NCBI GenBank assembly: GCA_944989445.1
Contig: CALYLW010000341.1
Location: forward strand, 400,246-464,245
DNA: 64,000 bases
Direction: 5' to 3'
DNA from: Ampullaceana balthica
Taxonomy: Eukaryota; Mollusca; Gastropoda; Lymnaeidae
Of the stretch, positions 55,261 to 64,000 are shown one piece after another. The first letter of the stretch is position 1; each line of letters begins with the position of its first letter. The translations under genes and the position numbers were made by a program. A model generated the notes under the pieces. The model was not told the DNA's origin. It did not search any database and saw only the letters and a list, made by a program, of their open reading frames with translations.

Positions 55261-57387
55261 AGATGTATTGTTAATGCGTGTGCAAGAGTCAATAGATGTA
55301 ATGGTATATAGCTATGCAGGCGTTAATATGAGTGATCATATAGCTGTGTGCAATGCACCTGTTAGGATGAAACATTTTAATAGTGTGTTTATTTATCATC
55401 AATGTTTTAATGAGTTTCCGGTCAAACATAACGGTCAATCATACCGGTCAAAGTTCGAGAGCGTCAGTCCCACATCATGCCCATCATTACCATCACTTTT
55501 GTCGACGTACCACTCATAAACAAGCACAGTTTGTTTTGTTTGGGATTCTTTAAAAGTACGTAACTTAAATGCACGTATTGTCAACTGACTAGCACATGGG
55601 AAATTGTTCGCATCGCCACCACTTTTTATCGTGTTGTTTCAAGCCGCCATCGTTTTGTGAATTATTTCTAGCGACATGATCAACTCTACTTTTAAATCGA
55701 AACCTAATGGCTTGGGGGAACCCCTTTCAGGGGTGGGGGGTTTGCTGTCTGCAAGCTTGACTGGGCCACCAATGCCAGCTGGAGTGCCTGTCTGATTTTG
55801 AGACCGTGCTATGAGCTGCCCTGTCTTCCAGTTCCAGTCCTGAGGTTAAGGTCAGGGTGTCGAGTACCCATTTGACAGCTTGTCTGGGTATTGGGAGGTG
55901 GGTATTGGGAGGTGGCTATCGGGAGGTGGCTATCGGGAGGTGGCTATCGGGAGGTGGGTATTAGGAGGGACGTAAACGTTTCCCCGTTCTCAGTGTGTGA
56001 TATGTCGGGACACTGGTGGCTTGTCCTGTATAACCCTGGTATTGATTGATTACGTCACAAGGACTACTGGAACACACCGCGGCAGACTGCTTGTCGTAAA
56101 CCGTCTGGCTGAGGTCTGTGATTGGCAGTCTGTCATCAACAAAATGGGGGGGGGGTGGGGTGACCGCTTGCTACATTCCTTTCGACTGGTTAGGGTTAGG
56201 GGTTAGTTGGCAACCATCCTCATAAAACCACAACCCTCACCGGGTATCCTCCCTCACCGGGTCTCCTCTGTCACCGGACCGCCTCCCTCACCAGACCATC
56301 AGGTCTTCGAGGGGCCCGCTTGTGTTATTTTGGTTACGTCACTACACTTTAATCACAAAACAAATTACCGACACGTCAATTGTGAACAAAGAACTGGACG
56401 AGGATTCAAGTTTCGGGTAGAGTTTTCAATGAGTTTGTAAGCTTGTTACGACACGGGTTTCAAGAGGTGCTCTATTTGTGACAGAAAAGTATTAGCTAAT
56501 TGTGACAAAAGAATGTGACTCTCTATTTGTGACAGACGAATGTTACTCTATTTGTGACAGAAAAAAGTGGCTCGCTATTTGAATTTCCCATGATGTCACT
56601 CAGCCGAATCGGGTGCGATAGGTTCTGGACGGACCGCCTTACATCTGGTTCGGTTATTATCAAATTGTTTTATAGGCAGCGCTGCTGGCTACCCAACTGT
56701 GACAGTTCTTGAAGTAACCGGGTGGGGAGGGCGGATAAAGGGAGGATCTCCGTGTAACCATGTATGTGGAGGGTGTGTGGGCGGGTAGGGGCCCTGGACG
56801 AGGAGCTCTTACCGAATGTTATGTGTAGGTGTATAAGTATAGGGTTGAAAAGTACCAGCCATTTCTTCTGCTTTGCACAGCGAACCTAGCCCAGGGCTTA
56901 GATTGGATTCTAACATTGGACATAACAGCCTGCGATATCTTGACCACGTTAACTTGAACCGAGTGTGTAGTGATATTATTACACGACACGTCGTTTAATG
57001 CCGGCCCACCATTGGCTGTGTGTGCCGTCTCTGTGTGTCACTTCGTTCTGGAAATAAAACTAAGCACTGTAACTGTAACCGTTATTAGACTTATGGCCAT
57101 CCCCCCTGACCTTATAGGGACGTATGTTATCGGGTACCTAACTATGGCCACGGCAGGACTCTGGACTTATCTGGGTATTCGGTAGAGCGTTCATCTCGGG
57201 CTCAGATCGCTGTCAAAGTTGCTATTCTAACAGCCACCTTATTGTCATCATCGTAAGCTGAACGATAAATTCCGTGGAGGTCCTCCGGAAATGGCAGACC
57301 TTGTGATATTTGTTGGGGAGAGATCCACCAGTGAGAGTGTAATGATGGACATGTAAGTGATCTATAATATTTAGCTTAGCCATAACC
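55261..57387. other. Intergenic stretch with minor repeats
   Basis: It holds a short array of 'tcgggaggtggcta' (about 55890-55965, 4-5 copies) and three copies of 'ctatttgtgacagaa' (about 56470-56570). Frames at 55247, 55997, 56207 and 56970 have no recognisable domains. Confidence 0.4.
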
Positions 57388-57580
57388 AATGTTCCCTCTA
57401 AGCCTGTGCGGCTGCGCATTTATCTGACTGACGCCGCGCAGCAAATTTTGATAAGGATAATATAGTATCTATGCTGGAGGGGCGTACAATTTTGGACAAA
57501 CATGGGCAACTTTCCTCTCAATTTTTTTTTAAAATTTTATTTTGCACACGGACCAACAACATTTTAGAGGGTACAGAGGC
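57388..57580. mobile_element. MITE with CCAATGTTCCCTCTAAG ends, degenerate
   Basis: The left end matches the copy at 59653. The right end 'cattttagagggtac' is a decayed version of 'ccttagagggaacattg'. A 'gccgcgcagcaaattttg' block is shared as well. Confidence 0.5.
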
Positions 57581-58538
57581 CATAACCCCAGTGGTACTAT
57601 CCCTAAGTAATTGTCATAGAGGTCTACCACAGGAATGTGCAGCCCGCAGCCTGTACCGCATGGGAGTGATGTATGTTATGCCATGTATTGTTTATGTCAC
57701 ACGGTGCCTCTTGTGAATGCACGTTAATACTGGCTCACAATACAGCCCCCCCCCTGTTGAATGGACCGCTGCTGCGGGAGGCGGGTGACTAATGTACTCC
57801 GTCATGGGATGTGTTTAACACACACAAAAATGTAAATAATGTGTGGCACAAAGGGGACGGTGCGCAATAATAGTCTAGTCTAGATAACTAGAGGGTGTGT
57901 CATGCCAAGTTTGGGTCGGCGGTAAAACCACTGTGTCCGGTGGCCGTTGATTTCCATTCAGTCTTATCTAAAACATGCGATGTGTTGAGTGCGATTGAAT
58001 AGGCTTTTTGTTTGAAATCGCAATCCTCACTGCACCTTTACATTAATTTATTCCAAACACTGTTTTCACCGTTGTATAATGGCATTGTTGATTCCCAAAC
58101 AACGGGCCCGCACTTCCGACAGTAGATCAACGTCACGTTGACCGTGAGTCAGTCTGAGGCCGGTGTGACATAGCATGGGTTAGTGCTGACCCCTTGACCT
58201 CTTTATATGTCCGAAATCCCCGAAGACGACCACAAATCATCTAATAAAAAAGGGACCCCCCCCCCTTTTTTTTTCGCCCGCCCCTTCCTACGCAAAAGCC
58301 TGATTTCAGTTATTAAATATTTATAACATTATTTTACGAAGCAAGTTAATTGAAGTAATCTTTGTTGCTCTTTATAAAATCCTATCGTTGCGTTCAAGAT
58401 TAAATTCTTTTCGGACCTTCTTGGGTGAAAGTATGTTGAAATGACGTCATCGGGAAGGGTGTGTCTTGTCAGATAACTCTCATCCTGCTGTGAACAAAAA
58501 TTACCTGAGATAAGTAACCGACAAGCACGGAGGATGAA
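57581..58538. other. No supported gene
   Basis: C- and T-runs near 58255-58275 and unique sequence otherwise. Confidence 0.35.
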
Positions 58539-58695
58539 TATGACATAGTATATTTATTTATGTACAGTATACATATGACATAGTATATTTATTTATGTAT
58601 GTACAGTATACATATGACATAGTATATTTATTTATGTACAGTATACATATGACATAGTATATTTATTTATGTATGTACAGTATACATATGACATA
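58539..58695 (+). repeat. Minisatellite, 35/39-bp alternating unit, 4 copies
   Basis: The unit is 'atgacatagtatatttattt' then 'atgtacagtatacat'. Alternate units carry an extra 4-bp 'atgt', giving a two-unit higher-order period. Confidence 0.85.
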
Positions 58696-59652
58696 ACTTT
58701 AGTGTAGGGACAAAGCAGTTTTCTTGAACTTTCTGTCCATTAGAATTTAAGGGGGGAAAAGGGGAGGGGGGGGGAGAGAATGCGGTTACCTTTTAGCGTG
58801 CGGTCTACCTGCCTGTGCCTACAGAAATAAGTGATCAAATGGTTGGCAGTGTTGGTGTCGTTGTCACCTGGATAATTGTCAGGTGAGTAATAACGGCAGA
58901 CGTCTTAATGCACGCTAAACCGGCCCCTAAAATGCCACCCGGGGGTGGACTAGTAAAAAAACGTCATCATAGAATGTCTATAAATCACTATACATATTAT
59001 ACTGTCGGAGTCGGAGGACAATTTTCTTTTTTATCTAGCGTCCTTTTCAGGTGTCCCCATCTCACGGCCTGGTGTTTAATTGTGGTAGTGGGGTGCTTAT
59101 TGAATCTTGACCAGAAGAACCGCTGTGTACGTAGTAGAGGTATTGTGATTTGTAAACATCGTTATGTTAATAAGTAACACTTTGTCACTGTCTCGAGTCT
59201 TACTGCATTCATTGAACAAAACTCTACCGCTCTGCCTGTGTTAGTCCACTGAAGTCATGTTGGCCGCTAACGGTTGCTCGCATTGTGTGTGCGTGTCCTA
59301 TAGCCAATAGTAAAATATAGTTACCGTGCGCTTAGAGTTAGAGGCTACGAGTTATAGTTATAGGGTATCCGTGACGGTTTGTATGGGTAAAGTCTGCGGC
59401 GTTCGGCGTTAACTGGTGCCAGTTGTGCTCACCACGCGAAGCGAGGCTCCGCCCATTGGGGAATCCCCTCAAAAGTTCCTTTATCGACGTTTTGTTAAAT
59501 TATGGCGGAGGGCTGGGAGGGGGCCACGAATTATACCATTACTATACCTCCACCCATGGTTTTTTTAAAAATTATATTTGAAAACAGATCAATAAACTGT
59601 TAATCATCTAGTTTTATTGTTGTAAATAATGTAAATCACTCATCCTCCCCAC
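58696..59652. other. No supported gene
   Basis: A G-run near 58750-58775. The frame at 58908-59177 lacks a domain. Confidence 0.35.
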
Positions 59653-59837
59653 CAATGTTCCCTTTAAGCTGCGCGGGTGCGCGGCCGCGCAGAGATTTGT
59701 CCAACACCGCTCAGCAGTTAAGAATTACCGCGCAACAAATTTTCTAAAATATTGCACAAAAAAATGGATGCTGGGCAACTTTGCACACGAGTTTTATTAC
59801 TTTGCACAGGGACAAACGAACCTTAGAGGGAACATTG
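59653..59837. mobile_element. MITE with CAATGTTCCCT ends, best copy
   Basis: The left CAATGTTCCCTTTAAG and right CTTAGAGGGAACATTG are inverted repeats. The interior repeats 'gcgcggccgcgcag' and 'tttgcacacg'. Related copies are at 33461, 47104 and 57388. Confidence 0.7.
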
Positions 59838-61797
59838 CTCCCCACCCCCATGATCTTTTATTTAAATGAAACTACTACTACTATAGACTATAACCCTCAG
59901 CGCTCAAGAAAACATCATACCAGGTCATATAAGCCAGGTGTATTTGCCAAGCAGCCATCATCGATAGTCTTACTTCATCGAACCCTCTGAAACCGAAATA
60001 TCGCATGTCTCTGGGAGTTAGGACTACACTTGTTCGGGAATCCCTGCGCTCACGATATTTAACCTCTGTTATTCTGGGTGCTAGAACCTTCATAAAGGCA
60101 TCAGAACCACCCCGAAATTCCTTTTGGCATAGAGACTTAAGACATCGTCCACAAGGATGTTCAGAAATGGACCAACTCAATTGCTCCGTGGTTCATGCCT
60201 TGTAATGGGGATTGCATCCCTACCAAGCTTTTGATCATAGTCATAGCCTGTACTCTTTTATTGTTCACTCACTTCAGCACCTCTCTCTCTTCATTCATGA
60301 AATCTCTCCGTCTTCTTATCGTTTGTATTTTATGCCCAATGACCATTCGGTATGTATGAATATCTGGCAGTTGAAATCAACATCATCATCATACAAAATA
60401 GTTTTCTTGTTTGTTCAACAGCACGCTCCGTTTAGTACTATGTACTCTTTTTTTGTATGACCTTCATTAAACTATTGGGAAATATTGGTCCCTTGACATG
60501 ACTGGAACATGAATTTTGACAGTGACAGGGCATCGTCTGGTTGATCCTTGTTGTCTATTAGACAGTACAAATTTCTAATTCTATTTTTTAGTTTTTATTT
60601 CACCATTGACCATTGGTGTATTCATCTGTCTGTGATAATCGTTATATTTTCAACATTAAAATGAAACCTTATGGTAGAATTAGAATGTGGTCGTTGTTTA
60701 AGCACAAGTGAAATCGAAACTCAGGGGTCAGAGGTCAGGCGCGGGGATATCTAAATTATGTTTTTAAATACGATTATAAACGTCAACCCAGGGTTTTAGG
60801 AATGGGAAATCCCCGCTGTCTCGATGACTCATGGCTAGGAAATGCCGATCTTTGGAATCGATCACCGTCTTTTTTTTTAAACACAGTTTCTACCTGAGTT
60901 TTCCTATGGTAATCGATTACGGCTATCAGTAGCGGGGACCTAGATAGATAATACAGCACACATTGAGACGCGAACCAGCTCCGCTCAGCGTGGGCCGTGT
61001 TCAGCACACTCTCGACCGTCCTTCTATCAGCACGGTCTCAGTCAGTTTTTTGTTCTGTTTATTCTCAACTGTCAACTGGATTTCAATAATTGGCCCGGGA
61101 AATATGTCACGTTTTCACTTCAGGTATGGAATAGATTTAAAGTTAAACTCGTCAATCATCTTAAAATTATTGAATGTCTACTACAATGATTCTAATTATT
61201 TCTCATTAATCAATGTCATTATTTGTGGAAAGTGTTAAATCGTAAAGGCGCCTACGCCCAGAGTTTCATTGTCCGGCCATCTTAAATGCATTCATTTTAA
61301 AGACCATTCTTATCATAGACACTTAAACCCGTTGCTTAAACTAAACTCGTGTCAGCAAGAAGCATCATGCAAATAGCCGATAAAAAAACGCTAAGTAAAT
61401 AACACGTTACCTTGGCCATAAAATGGTTTCATCAATTGGTATAGTATGATAAAAGTATACTCGACGCGTGAGTGATTGGTACAATATAATAGAAACGCTA
61501 TGGTGAGCTCGGCTCAATCACGCCAAAACAGAAAGCAATAACTGCGATTAATGGGAGTCTTAAATATTAGCGCAGGTGCGTTTTTTGGTCTGAAATAGCT
61601 GCGCAAAAATATTTTTTTTAAAAATCAAAATTGAGAGGTAGAATCCCACAAACACTTGGGTTTAGAAAAGGCCTTTGTCTTCTAGCCCTCCGCCCCCCTC
61701 CACCCACCACCATACACAGACACACCAAGCCGAGCTGGTCGGGAACTTCCCATTTTCTTAAGTTCCTTGGGAAAACACGACCACAAGTAAGTAACGT
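59838..61797. other. No supported gene
   Basis: Frames at 59881-60205 and 60963-61238 show no domains. A possible exon end TTCAG|GTATGG lies near 61123, after an ATG at about 61104, but nothing supports it further. Confidence 0.35.
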
Positions 61798-62250
61798 CTT
61801 TAGGACAACCCAAATCAGTGCTACAGACACCACGACCACAAGTAACATCTTTAGGACAACCCAAATCAGTGCTACAGACACCACCACCACAAGTAACGTC
61901 TTTAGGACAACCCAAATCAGTGCTACAGACACCACCACCACAAGTAACGTCTTTAGGACAACCCAAATCAGTGCTACAGACACCACCACCACAAGTAACG
62001 TCTTTAGGACAACCCAAATCAGTGCTACAGACACCACCACCACAAGTAACGTCTTTAGGACAACTCAAATCAGTGCTACAGACACCACCACCACAAGTAA
62101 CGTCTTTAGGACAACCCAAATCAGTGCTACAGACACCACGACCACAAGTAACGTCTTTAGGACAACCCAAATCAGTGCTACAGACACCACGACCACAAGT
62201 AACGTCTTTAGGACAACCCAAATCAGTGCTACAGACACCACGACCACGCT
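61798..62250 (+). repeat. Minisatellite, 51-bp unit, ~9 copies
   Basis: The unit contains AGTAACGTCTTTAGGACAAC, CCAAATCAGTGCTACAGACA and CCACCACCACA. At 51 bp it is a multiple of three, so several frames on both strands stay open across it. The + frame 61631-62347 reads 17-residue repeats with NVFRTTQISATDTTTTS. I see no independent coding evidence. Confidence 0.93.
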
Positions 62251-62506
62251 TTACCAAAAGTTGAATATTAATCTAATTTTTTTTCAGGGTTGTCGCACTA
62301 GTGGTGGAGAGGGGGTGTCAGAACTAATTTGCCATCTTATAGTATAGAGTGTATTACCTGAATTCATTTCTTGTCATGTACACCAGGTCGCAGATGGGCC
62401 CTTCACCAATCCCGGCCTACATTGTTTATTGGTAGGCCGTTAGTGAAGTCATTAGCGTTGTAATGTATCATTATCATGGGAACGTTGGTTGAAAGGCACA
62501 GGGTGT

Positions 62507-63722
62507 AACAATATCACCTACTGACATGTAGCAATATCACCTACTGACATGTAGCAATATCACCTACTGACATGTAGCAATATCACCTACTGACATGTAG
62601 CAATATCACCTACTGACATGTAGCAATATCACCTACTGACATGTAGCAATATCACCTACTGACATGTAGCAATATCACCTACTGACATGTAACAATATCA
62701 CCTACTAACATGTAGCAATATCACCTACTGACATGTAGTCATGTAGCAATATCACCTACTGACATGTAGCAATATCACCTACTGACATGTAGCAATATCA
62801 CCTACTGACATGTAGCAATATTACCTACTGACATGTAGCAATATTACCTACTGACATGTAGCAATATTACCTACTGACATGTAGCAATATCACCTACTGA
62901 CATGTAGCAATATCATCTACTGATATGTAGCAATATCACCTACTGACATGTAGCAATATTACCTACTGACATGTAGCAATATCACCTACTGACATGTAGC
63001 AATATTACCTACTGACATGTAGCAATATTACCTACTGACATGTAGCAATATCACCTACTGACATGTAGCAATATCACCTACTGACATGTAGCAATATCAC
63101 CTACTGACATGTAGCAATATCACCTACTGACATGTAGCAATATCACCTACTGACATGTAACAATATCACCTACTAACATGTAGCAATATCACCTACTGAC
63201 ATGTAGTCATGTAGCAATATCACCTACTGACATGTAGCAATATCACCTACTGACATGTAGCAATATCACCTACTGACATGTAGCAATATTACCTACTGAC
63301 ATGTAGCAATATTACCTACTGACATGTAGCAATATTACCTACTGACATGTAGCAATATCACCTACTGACATGTAGCAATATCACCTACTGACATGTAGCA
63401 ATATTACCTACTGACATGTAGCAATATCACCTACTGACATGTAGCAATATTACCTACTGACATGTAGCAATATTACCTACTGACATGTAGCAATATTACC
63501 TACTGACATGTAGCAATATTACCTACTGACATGTAGCAATATTACCTACTGACATGTAGCAATATTACCTACTGACATGTAGCAATATTACCTACTGACA
63601 TGTAGCAATATCACCTACTGACATGTAGCAATATCACCTACTGACATGTATCAATATTACCTACTGACCTGTTGTAATAGTACCTACTGACTTGTGGTAA
63701 TATCACCTACTGACATGTAGTA
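62507..63722 (+). repeat. Minisatellite, 23-bp unit, ~52 copies, with internal duplication
   Basis: The unit is TGACATGTAGCAATATCACC then TAC, with C/T variants (atcacc or attacc). A rare variant cluster (gtaacaatatc, ctaacatg, tagtcatgtag) occurs at about 62685-62750 and again about 470 bp later at 63155-63220, so a block of roughly 20 units was duplicated. Confidence 0.95.
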
Positions 63723-63723
63723 A

Positions 63724-64000
63724 GGGGCCGTCCATAAATGACGTCACGCACCTAAAAGGGGAGGGGGTCACACTTTTGTGACGATGCGTGACGAGGGGGA
63801 GGGAGGGGGGGGTTGAAGAAATGTGACGTCACATCAAAAGGGTAACTTTAAATAAAACTTCCACTGAAATATTTGGTCGCTTACAATTTTTTTTTAAAAT
63901 CAGTGCTTCTCAATGTGCCGGTCGGTATGCCATCAGAGGCTGGTTTGCGTAAGCTATCAAGAAATTAAAATTAAATCTAATTATAATCCTTAAGTTTGAT
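63724..64000 (+). mobile_element. Element with GGGGCCGTCCATAAATGACG end, cut by the window edge
   Basis: It starts AGGGGCCGTCCATAAATGAC and matches, inverted, the right part of the element at 30525-33200. It includes the 'aatatttggtcgcttacaat' block and an internal CAGTGCTTCTCAATGTGCCG. It lacks the hAT insertion found at 32407-33069. Confidence 0.7.

Noticed and set aside
61618..62257. Minus-strand frames of 141 and 191 codons
   Set aside because: They mirror the 51-bp repeat. The unit length is a multiple of three, which keeps several frames open on both strands.

Overview
The window is animal (metazoan) nuclear DNA: AT-rich, intron-bearing, dense in transposon relics and minisatellites, with no bacterial operons and no rRNA or functional tRNA genes. 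The mix of Helitrons, hAT elements, Jockey/CR1-like LINE tails, a Ty3/Gypsy pol and tRNA-derived SINEs fits a marine invertebrate. A mollusc is my best guess, but nothing here proves it.

The only host genes I can build with confidence are two tandem paralogues on the + strand. They encode small secreted precursors of about 100 residues that I do not recognise. Gene A (about 6282-15885) and gene B (about 17340-21690) share a TATA-box promoter block, a non-coding first exon, and an intron ending directly before the start codon. They also share a signal-peptide exon (40 codons plus one base, phase 1) and a second coding exon with a phase-0 donor at its end. Each precursor has a 22-residue signal peptide and a strongly acidic pro-segment. 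In B this is followed by a hydrophobic, cationic C-terminal half with no Asp or Glu that ends in Gly just before the stop. That layout resembles host-defence or other bioactive peptide precursors. The function is inferred only. A perfect kappa-B consensus lies upstream of gene B.

The most striking structure is in the introns of these genes. Intron 1 of gene A begins with 27 tandem copies of its own 5' splice site (34/42-bp unit, 8962-9983), so a transcript would carry about two dozen consensus donors in a row. The second donor is in frame and open, and would add 14 residues. Gene B holds just two degenerate copies at the same place, but has its own minisatellite starting at the donor that follows its stop codon. 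Gene A intron 1 also carries a second 34-bp array of about 50 units whose units form hairpins.

Layout: 1-5870 holds Helitron, SINE and foldback relics. 5870-15885 is gene A, with a head-to-tail Helitron pair in its first intron, two minisatellites, a LINE relic and a MITE in intron 1, and a minus-strand Helitron in intron 2. 16640-21690 is gene B with its promoter. 21853-24770 is a 5'-truncated Ty3/Gypsy pol pseudogene. 24.8-36.2 kb is a nested field of hAT elements, MITEs and LINE tails, including a 2.5-kb hAT with a perfect 8-bp target duplication. 39.6-41.2 kb is a foldback element split by a solo LTR with a 5-bp duplication. 41.5-64 kb is mostly minisatellites (20-, 23-, 25-, 35-, 51-, 55- and 83-bp units) with few genes visible. 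Tandem repeats make up roughly one fifth of the window.
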